From contig NZ_JAAXLK010000010.1 of the NCBI RefSeq assembly GCF_012641185.1, positions 28,258 to 92,257 of the forward strand: a stretch of DNA of 64,000 bases, written 5' to 3'. Below the pieces are notes generated by a model. It did not search any database. It was given only the letters and a program-made list of their open reading frames with translations, and had not been told where the DNA came from. Positions 24,920 through 32,834 of this stretch are shown here, piece by piece. Source of the DNA: Levilactobacillus tujiorum (GTDB lineage Bacteria > Bacillota > Bacilli > Lactobacillales > Lactobacillaceae). Positions within the stretch are counted from its first letter, which is position 1. Every line of letters starts with the position of its first letter. The translations under genes were made by a program, and so were the position numbers.

Positions 24920-26452
24920 ATGGAGAATCAAAAGAAACGGTGGGTATATACTCCACACAAGATTTCTGTTTGGCGTTCAATTGGCTATGGAATAAATGAT
25001 ATGAATGGGGCTTCTTGGGGAACATTAGTGGGTTCATATTTAATGTTCTTCTTGACTACTTATGGCAAATTATCGGCGGCTTCAGTTGGGATGTTGTTTT
25101 TAATTGGTAAGTTTTTGAATGCTATTATGTCTATGTTAGCGGGCTCAATTTCTGATCGCTTATACGCGACTAAGCTTGGTCGACGCTTTGGTCGGCGGCA
25201 TTTGCTACTATTAGTCGGAGCATTGTTAACTATTCTATTCTTCCCGATGTTGTTTATTGTAATGCCGGGTAGTTTCTGGTGGTATCTGATTGCCTTTGTG
25301 ATGGTAGAAACGGCTAATGTTATTATCGGAACGGCTTATGAAACTTTGGCTACCGAAATGACACCTAATGCGGATGATCGAGTAAAAATGTCGTCTATTC
25401 GGTTGTTCATTTCAGCATTTGCAACTTTCTCAGTATCAGCATTGCCAGCAACTTTATTGGCATTCTTAGGAGAAGGTGCAGAAGCATATACAATTTCTGG
25501 TATCGTATTTGGGATTGTCTTTGCTGTTTGTACGCTTATTACATACCGCTCAACTTGGGAGCATTCTCCTGAAGAAGTTGAGGAGTTTGAAAGTTCTAAT
25601 CGTGATAGTAATGCAAAGAAAGAGAACAGTTTTATTGGATCTTTACGGGATTATTGGGAAATGCTTCGCAATAAGTCCGCACGGTATATGGTGTCGATTT
25701 ACTTTATGACATATTTTGCTAAAGATTGCTTCTCTACGGCCTTTCTTTACTATGTTGTCTTCGTATTAGGCCTTACACAAACTATTGGTCAAGGGATTAC
25801 GTCGCTATCATTCGTTGGTATGCTGGTTGTGCCAGTGGCAGCATTTATGTTAATTAAGACGAAAAATCCTAAAGTTAACTGGTCAACTTCGTTCAGTCTA
25901 ATTTTTGTTGTCATGGCAGGGTTCTTTATTCTTTCAACAATCCACGGCAATATTGGCAAGGGTACAACAATTATTGTTTTAATCACTCTCGGTGTCATGT
26001 GGCAAGTGGGTCGTCAATTCCTGGAATACACTGCATGGCAAGTGATTCCGTTGGTACCAGATGTTGATACGATTGTTTCTAGTAAGCTACGGACTGGAAC
26101 CTTTGCGGCGGTGCAGTCATTTACTCGTCAGTTAACGGGTGCTTTGGGATCTGCATTGTTAGGATTCATTCTACAGTGGGGTGGATTTAAAGAAGGCGCA
26201 CTACATCAAACGGCGCAAGCACAAGATGCTATTTTGGTTGTATTGATTGTAGTACCAGTAATTTCAATCGCTATTGCATGGTGGATGGTCTCTCGTTTTA
26301 ACTTGAATCAACGTACACACAAAATCCTGCATAACGAAATTGAACGATTACAAGCAGGCGGTAAAAAAGATGATGTTGATCCTAAGACGAAGCATATCGT
26401 TGAGGATCTTACCGGTTATTCATGGGATAAGGTTTGGCAAGAAAATAAATAA
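24920..26452 (+). CDS. GPH-family symporter paired with the GH28 enzyme
   Basis: 510 residues, about twelve membrane helices, with the GPH loop SDRLYATKLGRRFGRRHLL after helix 2. It is longer than the usual 450-480, with a charged C-terminal tail of about 50 residues. GGAG lies five bases before the ATG. Same strand and close spacing place it with the GH28 gene; the cargo is probably an oligogalacturonide or uronate-containing oligosaccharide. A terminator ends the unit. AT-rich composition shared with 22248-24895 suggests the three genes arrived together. Confidence 0.88.
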   Translation: MENQKKRWVYTPHKISVWRSIGYGINDMNGASWGTLVGSYLMFFLTTYGKLSAASVGMLFLIGKFLNAIMSMLAGSISDRLYATKLGRRFGRRHLLLLVGALLTILFFPMLFIVMPGSFWWYLIAFVMVETANVIIGTAYETLATEMTPNADDRVKMSSIRLFISAFATFSVSALPATLLAFLGEGAEAYTISGIVFGIVFAVCTLITYRSTWEHSPEEVEEFESSNRDSNAKKENSFIGSLRDYWEMLRNKSARYMVSIYFMTYFAKDCFSTAFLYYVVFVLGLTQTIGQGITSLSFVGMLVVPVAAFMLIKTKNPKVNWSTSFSLIFVVMAGFFILSTIHGNIGKGTTIIVLITLGVMWQVGRQFLEYTAWQVIPLVPDVDTIVSSKLRTGTFAAVQSFTRQLTGALGSALLGFILQWGGFKEGALHQTAQAQDAILVVLIVVPVISIAIAWWMVSRFNLNQRTHKILHNEIERLQAGGKKDDVDPKTKHIVEDLTGYSWDKVWQENK

Positions 26453-26470
26453 TTTTCTAGGTACTGTATT

Positions 26471-26514
26471 AAAACCAGAGTATTCAACTGATCGTCGTTG
26501 GCTACTCTGGTTTT
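26471..26514 (+). terminator. Terminator of the pectinase operon
   Basis: AAAACCAGAGTA pairs with TACTCTGGTTTT, 12 bp, followed by T-rich sequence, shortly after the symporter stop codon. Confidence 0.9.
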
Positions 26515-26614
26515 GTTACAGTTGATAAAAGCGAAAGTGTTTTTGCAAAAAGGTATATTTGCTTGCTTGTGGCGTTATACTAACAAGTATTAACTACTCA
26601 GGGGGACGTTTAAG

Positions 26615-27109
26615 ATGTCGATCACAATTAATCCAGTGCAGCCTCAAGATTTAGACCAAATTATGGTGATTGAACGTGCAGGCTTCTCGCCAGCGGAGGC
26701 CGCGACCGAAGCAAGTATGGCCGAACGAATTCGCCAAATTGCGGATACCTTTTTAGTGGCTAAGGAAGGGGGAAGTGTCCTGGGCTATATCGTTGGCCCC
26801 GCATTTAATCAGCGCTATTTAACCGATGATCTGTTTGAGCAGACCCTTCCTAATGCCGCGGCTTCCCCTTATCAGACGGTATTGAGTCTGGCGGTGAGCC
26901 CCCAGCGGCAGGGACAGGGGATTGCGAGCCAATTGTTGACGGCTTTAGCCCGAGTGGCACGATCTCAACGACGCCAGGCGATAACACTCACTTGTTTAGA
27001 ACGCTTGGTGCCGTTTTATGAGCGCAATGGGTATCGTAACGAGGGCGTCTCGGCCTCTCAGCATGCTGGCGAGGTTTGGTTCAACATGGTGCGAGACTTA
27101 ACTGATTAA
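26615..27109 (+). CDS. GNAT-family N-acetyltransferase (AANAT-like)
   Basis: 164 residues. The acetyl-CoA loop is SPQRQGQGIASQLL, a good R/QxxGxG/A motif, preceded by the strand VLSLAVSP. The C-terminal part, LTCLERLVPFYERNGY, resembles arylalkylamine N-acetyltransferase relatives of Firmicutes. GGGGGA is upstream of the ATG. The last 12 bases overlap the 3' end of the convergent SMR gene. GC content returns here to the window average, marking the right limit of the AT-rich island. Substrate probably an amine; not certain. Confidence 0.88.
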   Translation: MSITINPVQPQDLDQIMVIERAGFSPAEAATEASMAERIRQIADTFLVAKEGGSVLGYIVGPAFNQRYLTDDLFEQTLPNAAASPYQTVLSLAVSPQRQGQGIASQLLTALARVARSQRRQAITLTCLERLVPFYERNGYRNEGVSASQHAGEVWFNMVRDLTD

Positions 27110-27412
27110 TTTGAGCCCCATCACGGCCAGCAAAATCGCGCCGACCCATAGGAGCTTACGCCAGTCCTTGGATTCGCCGAAGAAAAGCATGCCGGTGAGG
27201 ACACCCCCAGCGGCACCGATTCCCGTCCAGACGGCGTAGGCAGTCCCCATGGGAAGCGTGTTTAGCGCCAGATCCAGAAAGCCAAAGCTCAGGCTGTAGC
27301 CGATAACCATCGCGCCCCACAGTGGCCAAGTTCGACGGTGAATCGCCCAGTTCATAAAGGTGACGCCGAGCATTTCGCAGAGGCCAGCGATGATGAGATA
27401 GATCCAAGCCAT
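27098..27412 (-). CDS. ykkD: SMR-family guanidinium exporter subunit (YkkD-like)
   Basis: 104 residues, four membrane helices, with the conserved Glu in LIIAGLCEMLGVTFM (helix 1) and the GTAYAVWTGIGAAG motif of the small multidrug resistance family. The ATG at 27410-27412 has AAGGAGGTG upstream, located inside the end of the preceding gene, one base after its stop codon. The two SMR genes form a coupled pair like ykkC/ykkD of Bacillus subtilis, whose products act together. The guanidine-I riboswitch upstream makes guanidinium the probable cargo. Confidence 0.9.
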   Translation of the reverse strand: MAWIYLIIAGLCEMLGVTFMNWAIHRRTWPLWGAMVIGYSLSFGFLDLALNTLPMGTAYAVWTGIGAAGGVLTGMLFFGESKDWRKLLWVGAILLAVMGLKLIS

Positions 27413-27413
27413 T

Positions 27414-27740
27414 TTAGTGCACCTCCTTGGTCGTAACCGTTTGAAGCCCGCCGATACCAATGAGTAGCAAGCCAATTAAGGCAAGTTTAGTAACGCTGAC
27501 GGGTTCGCCGAATGCGAGGATGCCCACGACGGTCGTGCCCAACGTTCCCAGACCTACGAAGACGGCGTAGGCGGTTCCGGCCGGCAAGACTTCGCCGGCC
27601 TTGATTAGAAAGTAAAAGCTGAGGTAGACGGCGAGGGCCGTTAGCCCCCATTCCCAGAGGGTAGTGGCGTGTTTGAAACCTACCACCCAGCCAACTTCGA
27701 AAACAGCACCATAAACGACGCGTAACCAATGCTTTAACAT
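27414..27740 (-). CDS. ykkC: SMR-family guanidinium exporter subunit (YkkC-like)
   Basis: 108 residues with four membrane helices. Glu in AVFEVGWVVGFKHA is the proton/substrate-binding residue of helix 1, and PAGTAYAVFVGLGTLGT is the family motif in helix 3. AGGAGG is upstream of the ATG. It is the first gene after the guanidine-I riboswitch and is directly followed by its partner. Paired SMR genes of this kind work as heterodimers, here probably exporting guanidinium. Confidence 0.92.
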   Translation of the reverse strand: MLKHWLRVVYGAVFEVGWVVGFKHATTLWEWGLTALAVYLSFYFLIKAGEVLPAGTAYAVFVGLGTLGTTVVGILAFGEPVSVTKLALIGLLLIGIGGLQTVTTKEVH

Positions 27741-27762
27741 GTGAATTCCTCCTAATAGTGGT

Positions 27763-27892
27763 AAAAAAGCCTGAGAAATGCTGTCATGACGACAACATCT
27801 CCCAGGCTTTTTCCCTTCCGTGGCTGCGGAAATTGTGTTCCACAGGTTTTCTCTCGGACCAGACCTGCACGTGCAGCGGAACCCTAGAAAAC
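27763..27892 (-). promoter_or_regulatory. Guanidine-I (ykkC) riboswitch with terminator
   Basis: On the minus strand the leader reads TCTAGGGTTCCG, then GGTCTGGTCCGAGAGAAAAC, then CCACGGAAGGG and AAAAAGCCTGGGAGA, the conserved blocks of the ykkC class in order. The last block pairs with TCTCAGGCTTTTTT (27763 region) to make an intrinsic terminator; guanidinium binding to the aptamer would prevent it. The 3' end is 22 bases before the first SMR gene. Confidence 0.95.
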
Positions 27893-27919
27893 AACTTATT
27901 CGATTAGTTCAGTGGTCTT

Positions 27920-27948
27920 AGCCTAGCACGGATGAGTGAAAGTGGCAA
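27920..27948 (-). promoter_or_regulatory. Promoter of the riboswitch-SMR operon
   Basis: TTGCCA (-35, 27943-27948), 17-base spacer, TAGGCT (-10, 27920-27925), placing the start of transcription just upstream of the aptamer. Confidence 0.7.
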
Positions 27949-28027
27949 CTTTTAAGTGTGAAAATCATAGGTAAAAGGTTTCACACAAGGCAATTTTGAC
28001 CCGATAAGTGACCTTTTTCACTAAAAA

Positions 28028-28145
28028 GCGGAATCGATTGCATTGCATATATAGCTAGATTTGACGTAATTTTCTGAAAATTTATGGACGAAAAACCCCC
28101 TTAAAATCACGAATCGCGATGATATACTGAAACCGATTTAAAAAT
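28028..28145 (+). promoter_or_regulatory. Promoter/operator region of cassette 1
   Basis: GGAATCGATTGCATT at 28031-28045 and a later -10 TATACT followed by GAAACCGATTTAA resemble the equivalent positions before cassette 2 (TGCAATCGATTACA, then TATACTGAAAGCGCTTTAA). The shared pieces TTTTCTGAAAA and TATACTGAAA mark conserved control elements; the latter overlaps a cre-like site that is weaker here than in cassette 2. AATCGATT may be the operator of the LacI protein at 35108-36088. Confidence 0.5.
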
Positions 28146-28223
28146 GATAGTAATAGTCATTGATCACTCAGTAATTGGGTGGTGCGGGTCACGGCCCCGC
28201 GCGACCACATGGAGGTAGCTACT

Positions 28224-29099
28224 ATGCAACTCGGAAGTATTGAAGCTGGTGGAACAAAGTTTGTTTGTGCAATCGGTAACGAGGACTATCGGACAGATAA
28301 TCGCGTGATCATTCCGACGACAACACCAGAGGAAACGTTAAGTCAGTGTATTGATTACTTTAAACAATATCCAGACCTTAAGGCCATTGGTATTTCGTCA
28401 TTTGGCCCAATTGAACTACGGCGCAATGCCCCTAAATATGGTTATATCACGGATACACCCAAGGCTAATTGGTCGAATACGGATTTCCTGGGTCGGCTGA
28501 AACAAGACCTAGATGTTCCAATGGCTTGGACGACGGATGTTAACGGGTCAGCTTACGGTGAATACGTGGTTTCGACGTTATTTAACGAGAAGATCCATTC
28601 ATTGGTCTACTTCACGATTGGGACTGGCGTGGGTGCCGGTGCAATCGTTGATGGCAAGTTTGTCGGCACCATGGGCCATCCCGAAATGGGCCACGTTCGC
28701 TTGAAGCGGCATCCGGATGACTTAGATTTTAAGGGCATCTGTCCGTTTCACGGGGACTGCCTGGAAGGCTTGGTCAGTGGACCAACCTTTGAAGCCCGAA
28801 TTGGTAAACACGGTCATGAGGTCCCGTTAACCGATCACGTATGGGATATCATGGCGTACTACGTGGCACAAGCAGCCTTGCAAGAAACGTTGATGTTACG
28901 GCCAGACAAGATTGTCTTTGGCGGTGGCGTGGTCAGCGAGGGCTTCCTAGTGAAGGTACGCGCAGAATTTACGAAATTACTCAACGGTTACGTTGATGTG
29001 GGCAATATTGAAGATTACATCGTGATGCCATCCGTTAAGGAGAATGGCTCAGCGACATTAGGGGATTTCGCCCTAGCATTGAAAGAGTACAACAAATAA
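28224..29099 (+). CDS. scrK: ROK-family fructokinase, cassette 1
   Basis: 291 residues. The ATP-binding start is GSIEAGGTKFVCAIGN, the catalytic segment is TTDVNGSAYGEY, and TIGTGVGAG follows. The zinc-binding block is HPEMGHVRLKRHPDD followed by CPFHGDCLEG, as in Bacillus-type fructokinases. GGAGG precedes the ATG at 28224; the longer frame has no site. It should phosphorylate fructose to fructose 6-phosphate. It is first in a four-gene unit with a mannitol-type dehydrogenase, so fructose can be either phosphorylated or reduced. A second copy at 31942-32817 is about 85% identical by eye. Confidence 0.93.
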   Translation: MQLGSIEAGGTKFVCAIGNEDYRTDNRVIIPTTTPEETLSQCIDYFKQYPDLKAIGISSFGPIELRRNAPKYGYITDTPKANWSNTDFLGRLKQDLDVPMAWTTDVNGSAYGEYVVSTLFNEKIHSLVYFTIGTGVGAGAIVDGKFVGTMGHPEMGHVRLKRHPDDLDFKGICPFHGDCLEGLVSGPTFEARIGKHGHEVPLTDHVWDIMAYYVAQAALQETLMLRPDKIVFGGGVVSEGFLVKVRAEFTKLLNGYVDVGNIEDYIVMPSVKENGSATLGDFALALKEYNK

Positions 29100-29117
29100 G
29101 AGAGGAAGAAGTAACTG

Positions 29118-30119
29118 ATGAAAGCTTTAGTTTTAACTGGAACCAAGAAGATGGAGATTCAAGATTTACCAACCCCAGAGGTTAAGCCCAACGAAGTGTT
29201 GGTCAACACCGCTTATGCCGGAATTTGTGGAACCGACCGGGCCTTGTACGCTGGGCTACCAGGTTCAGCCGATGCTGTGCCACCAATCGTTTTAGGCCAT
29301 GAAAACTCAGGGATTGTGGCCGCAATTGGGAGCGACGTTACGAACGTTAAAGTCGGTGATCACGTGACCGTGGACCCTAACATTTACTGTGGCGAATGTG
29401 ACTACTGCCGGACTGACCGTCCAGAACTCTGTGACAATCTGTCAGCCGTTGGGGTAACGCGTGATGGTGGATTGGAAAAATCCTTCACTGCACCAGCCTC
29501 AGTCGTTTACCCACTGCCAGATAACGTTTCATTGAAGGCAGCTGCAACGACAGAACCTATCTCCTGCGCCGTCCACGGGGTGAAATTATTGGACTTGACG
29601 CCATATCAAAATGCTTTGGTCATCGGTGATGGTTTCATGGGACAAATCTTTGTTCAATTGTTACAAGCTTACGGGGTTCACCAAGTGGATCTTGCCGGTC
29701 TGAACGATAAGAAATTGGCCTTCAACAAGGAAAAATTTGGCGTCACAAATACGTACAATACCAAGCGTGAAAGTATCCCAGCCGATTACGATGTTGTGAT
29801 CGAAGCCGTTGGGTTACCACAAACGCAAGAACAAGCGGTTGAAGCCACCAAGAAGGGTGCCCAAGTCCTGATGTTCGGTGTGGGTAAGCCAGATCAAACC
29901 TTCTCGATGAACACTTATGAAGTTTACCAAAAGCAACTGAAGATTCAGGGTGCCTTCATCAACCCATACGCTTTTGAAGATGCCATCGCTCTGTTGGCTA
30001 GTGGTCAGCTGGATGTTGAATCCTTGATCAGTCATGAAGTTAGCCTGGAACAAGTCGAAGATGTCTTGAACGGTAAGGTTGAAGGCGTTAGCAAAGCAGT
30101 TGTTAAAGTCAGTGACTAA
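29118..30119 (+). CDS. Zinc-dependent medium-chain dehydrogenase, mannitol 2-dehydrogenase type, cassette 1
   Basis: 333 residues. Catalytic zinc ligands lie in GICGTD and GHENSG; the structural zinc site is CGECDYCRTDRPELC (four Cys). The Rossmann motif is GDGFMGQ. The sequence resembles the NAD(P)H-dependent mannitol 2-dehydrogenase that heterofermentative lactobacilli use to reduce fructose to mannitol and reoxidise cofactor. Pairing with fructokinase fits. Other polyol dehydrogenases of the same family (sorbitol, threonine types) cannot be excluded by eye. The start has GAGGAAG upstream, 18 bases after the kinase gene. Confidence 0.85.
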   Translation: MKALVLTGTKKMEIQDLPTPEVKPNEVLVNTAYAGICGTDRALYAGLPGSADAVPPIVLGHENSGIVAAIGSDVTNVKVGDHVTVDPNIYCGECDYCRTDRPELCDNLSAVGVTRDGGLEKSFTAPASVVYPLPDNVSLKAAATTEPISCAVHGVKLLDLTPYQNALVIGDGFMGQIFVQLLQAYGVHQVDLAGLNDKKLAFNKEKFGVTNTYNTKRESIPADYDVVIEAVGLPQTQEQAVEATKKGAQVLMFGVGKPDQTFSMNTYEVYQKQLKIQGAFINPYAFEDAIALLASGQLDVESLISHEVSLEQVEDVLNGKVEGVSKAVVKVSD

Positions 30120-30138
30120 GTAAAGGTAAGGGATTATT

Positions 30139-30909
30139 GTGAAAGTTGAAGCAACAGCTATCGACGAAGGGGCTGAATCTATGGAACTTGAAAATGGGCG
30201 GACCATCTCAATGTCCAAGTCAATTGCCTACTTCGCGTTATCACTCGTGATTAACTCGGCGGGAAATGTTCTCACGTTGGTTACGAGCGCCAAGATTCAC
30301 CCGTCCTTCTTAGGGGCGGCCTATTGGTCAGCGGCAGAAGCTAACTTAGGAACGGCCTTTCACTGGAATCTGTTTTGGGCGTTTCTCATCATGGGGTTTC
30401 TGACGTCAGTGTTGAATGCCATTTTGATTCATCATTGGGATTGGAAACGGATTGCCGGTAATATGGTCTTCATGGTGCCTTTCTCCGCGTTGATTCAGGT
30501 ATTCGAAGATTTCTTTGATGGCAAGTATCCGGCGTTATTCGCAGGCCTGCCGGAAGCGCATAGCACGGGGATGGTGATCTTCTACGTGGCGCTGAACTTC
30601 TTAGGAGTGGCCTTCATTGCCACAGCGATTTCAATCTATCAGCGGGTTAACTTAGTCTTACACCCTGCCGATGATCTCATGCAGATTCTGCGGTTCCGTT
30701 ACTTCAAGGGGAACGCAGCCAGAGCGATGTGGGCATCATACATTCCACCAACCATTATGGCGATTGTCGCTATTGTGATGACGCGAACCTTTGTAAACTT
30801 TGGTCTAGGGACCGTCTTTGCCTTCCTTGCTCAAGGGGGTATTACCGGGATTGCCGATAAGACGATCTTCCCTAAGCTGAAGCACCAGGCCGTGGATGTC
30901 GGTAAGTAA
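30139..30909 (+). CDS. YczE/YitT-like integral membrane protein, cassette 1
   Basis: 256 residues starting from a GTG at 30139 (AAGGGA upstream), equivalent to the ATG of the second copy. About 30 polar residues precede five or six membrane helices. Conserved blocks include LVINSAGNVLTLVTSAKIHP, GAAYWSAAEANLGTA, HPADDLMQILRFRYFKGNAA and GLGTVFAFLAQGGITGIAD. The family is of unknown function; some members are annotated as sugar-specific permeases. It sits between the dehydrogenase and the VOC gene in both cassettes, and no other transporter is present, so a role in fructose uptake or mannitol exit is inferred. Confidence 0.8.
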   Translation: MKVEATAIDEGAESMELENGRTISMSKSIAYFALSLVINSAGNVLTLVTSAKIHPSFLGAAYWSAAEANLGTAFHWNLFWAFLIMGFLTSVLNAILIHHWDWKRIAGNMVFMVPFSALIQVFEDFFDGKYPALFAGLPEAHSTGMVIFYVALNFLGVAFIATAISIYQRVNLVLHPADDLMQILRFRYFKGNAARAMWASYIPPTIMAIVAIVMTRTFVNFGLGTVFAFLAQGGITGIADKTIFPKLKHQAVDVGK

Positions 30910-30932
30910 CTTGATAGGATAAGGAGAAGATA

Positions 30933-31328
30933 ATGATGGCAGTTCAAGATTTTGTGACGGGAATTCAACATGTCGGGATTCCTTCAAGTGATTTAGACCG
31001 GACGATCGCATTCTACAAGTCGATCGGCTTTGAACAAGCAGGATTATTCCCTAATGGCGACAATCGGTGTGCCTTCATGCGGTTAGGTAACTTGACGATT
31101 GAAACCTGGGAGGGCGATCCCACCAATCCGACGGCGGGTGCGATCAATCATATTTCCTTAAATACCACGGATATTGACCAAGCGTTTGCAGCCGCAAAGC
31201 AACAAGGCTTAGAATTGGTCAATGACGAGATTCAATCCATTCCTACTTTCTGGAGCAAGGGTATTCGGTTCTTTAATATTTTGGGACCAAACCACGAGAC
31301 GATTGAATTCTGCCAGATCTTAGATTAG
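30933..31328 (+). CDS. VOC (glyoxalase/bleomycin-resistance fold) protein, cassette 1
   Basis: 131 residues with two beta-alpha-beta-beta-beta units: GIQHVGIPSSDLDRTIAFYK and, later, AINHISLNTTDIDQAFAAAK. Candidate metal ligands are His in QHVGI, Glu in LTIETWEGD, His in NHISL and Glu in HETIEFCQ. AAGGAGA is upstream. It closes the four-gene unit, 24 bases after the membrane protein. It may be a sugar epimerase or dicarbonyl-handling lyase; the family does not allow a firm call. Confidence 0.85.
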   Translation: MMAVQDFVTGIQHVGIPSSDLDRTIAFYKSIGFEQAGLFPNGDNRCAFMRLGNLTIETWEGDPTNPTAGAINHISLNTTDIDQAFAAAKQQGLELVNDEIQSIPTFWSKGIRFFNILGPNHETIEFCQILD

Positions 31329-31333
31329 CATAA

Positions 31334-31518
31334 TTTGGTTGCACTCCGGCTGCCAGGGATTCCGCCTGCTGTGGGGAAGCCTGCGGCCTGAGAAGCGGTC
31401 CTCCGGCTCGGTTGGAAGCCCGGCAAACCACCGGTCTTTCAACACGTCCCACGCTGTAAGCCGATAAACGGCTAACAGCGTCGACACAGCTGGCTCCATA
31501 TCTGCCGACCGGTAAGGC
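31334..31518 (-). repeat. Dispersed repeat module 2, inverted copy between the cassettes
   Basis: Contains CCGGCTGCCAGGGATTCCGC, CTGCGGCCTGAGAAGCGGTC, CCCACGCTGTAAGCCGAT and TCTGCCGACCGGTAAGGCGA, matching module 2 elsewhere in reverse orientation. It lies between the two four-gene cassettes, in a 613-base gap (31329-31941) that also holds a terminator and the second cassette's promoter. Confidence 0.85.
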
Positions 31519-31607
31519 GAAAACGGATCGCCAGGGTTGCCTGGTTTAGTTTCACTGTGATTGCTAGAATCGGGCGTTAATAAAAAGAGAATTGAAGAGA
31601 AGCAGAG

Positions 31608-31638
31608 AGTCCGTGTCGATGATGGCACGGACTTTTTG
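31608..31638 (+). terminator. Terminator downstream of cassette 1
   Basis: AGTCCGTG and CACGGACT arms with a TCGATGATGG loop and TTTTTG. It lies about 280 bases after the VOC gene, on the far side of the repeat. Confidence 0.8.
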
Positions 31639-31744
31639 TACGCCCTTATTGATAGCGCTTACATCAATAGTGGATTAGTTGCAAGCACTGTGCAAATTTG
31701 ACCCAGTTGCACGTTGTAAAACAGAATATTGGGGATTTGAAACG

Positions 31745-31866
31745 AAAAATGCAATCGATTACATTTTGGCTGTCATCGGATTAATTACAGTTTTCTGAAA
31801 AGATGACGGCCGATCGGAAACGTTTTTACCGTAAATCCGATGTTATACTGAAAGCGCTTTAAAGGT
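31745..31866 (+). promoter_or_regulatory. Promoter/operator/cre region of cassette 2
   Basis: TGCAATCGATTACA near 31750 is a LacI-type near-palindrome. The -10 TATACT (about 31846) runs straight into TGAAAGCGCTTTAA, a 13/14 cre match, so CcpA would cover the start point. A similar but weaker layout precedes cassette 1. Just downstream, GGTCACGG...GACCGCGACGAC is also kept in both leaders and can form a short hairpin. Confidence 0.6.
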
Positions 31867-31941
31867 GAACCGGCTAGTCATTCACGGAGTAATAATAGGT
31901 CACGGTTTTTATGACCGCGACGACATTTGGAGGGAGTCAAC

Positions 31942-32817
31942 ATGCAACTTGGCAGTATTGAAGCAGGAGGAACAAAATTTGTCTGTGCGATTGGCAACGA
32001 GGATTATCGCGTTCAAGACAAAGTTCGCATTCCAACGACCACCCCAGAGGAAACGTTGCAGCGAACCGTCGCTTACTTTAAACAGTTTCCGGATGTCAAA
32101 GCCATCGCGATTTCATCATTTGGTCCGATTGAGCTGCGGCACAATTCGCCCAAGTACGGGTACATTACGGATACGCCCAAGCAGGGGTGGGCGAACACCG
32201 ATTTTGTTGGTCGGTTGAAGCGCGATCTGCCAGTCCCTATGTATTGGACCACGGATGTTAACGGCTCGGCTTACGGCGAATACATCATGTCGACGTTATT
32301 CAATGAGCAGATTAAGTCGCTGGTTTACTTCACGATTGGTACGGGAGTCGGTGCCGGTGCGATTGTCGATGGCCATTTCATTGGGAGCCTCGGTCATCCT
32401 GAAATGGGCCATGTGCGGTTGAAACGGCATCCAGACGACCTAGACTTCCCGGGAATTTGTCCGTTCCATGGCGATTGCCTGGAAGGTTTAGTGAGTGGGC
32501 CCACGTTTGAAGCACGGGTTGGTAAGCCCGGCAAGGATGTTCCTTTGACGGATCACGTCTGGGACATTATGGCCTACTACGTTGCGCAGGCCGCGCTCCA
32601 AGAAACGCTGATGTTGCGCCCCGATAAGATCGTTTTCGGTGGTGGTGTCGTCAGTGAAGATTTCCTGGTTAAGGTCCGGGCGGAGTTCGCCAAGTTATTA
32701 AATGGTTACGTTAGTGTGGGAAAGTTGACCGATTACATTGTGATGCCAGCGGTTAAGGACAATGGATCGGCAACGATGGGTGATTTTGCCCTCGCACTGA
32801 ATGAATACAAAAAATAA
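31942..32817 (+). CDS. scrK: ROK-family fructokinase, cassette 2
   Basis: 291 residues, same length and motifs as the copy at 28224-29099: GSIEAGGTKFVCAIGN, TTDVNGSAYGEY, TIGTGVGAG, HPEMGHVRLKRHPDD and CPFHGDCLEG. Differences from copy 1 are concentrated in surface segments (for example YRVQDKVRIP against YRTDNRVIIP), with many silent changes, so the duplication is not recent. The ATG follows GGAGGG; an upstream in-frame TTG overlaps that site. First gene of the second four-gene unit. Confidence 0.93.
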   Translation: MQLGSIEAGGTKFVCAIGNEDYRVQDKVRIPTTTPEETLQRTVAYFKQFPDVKAIAISSFGPIELRHNSPKYGYITDTPKQGWANTDFVGRLKRDLPVPMYWTTDVNGSAYGEYIMSTLFNEQIKSLVYFTIGTGVGAGAIVDGHFIGSLGHPEMGHVRLKRHPDDLDFPGICPFHGDCLEGLVSGPTFEARVGKPGKDVPLTDHVWDIMAYYVAQAALQETLMLRPDKIVFGGGVVSEDFLVKVRAEFAKLLNGYVSVGKLTDYIVMPAVKDNGSATMGDFALALNEYKK

Positions 32818-32834
32818 GAAAGGGAGTTTCAATG

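Noticed and set aside
28179..28223. Longer N terminus for the cassette 1 kinase
   Set aside because: The extra residues differ in cassette 2 and the GGAGG site fits the downstream ATG.
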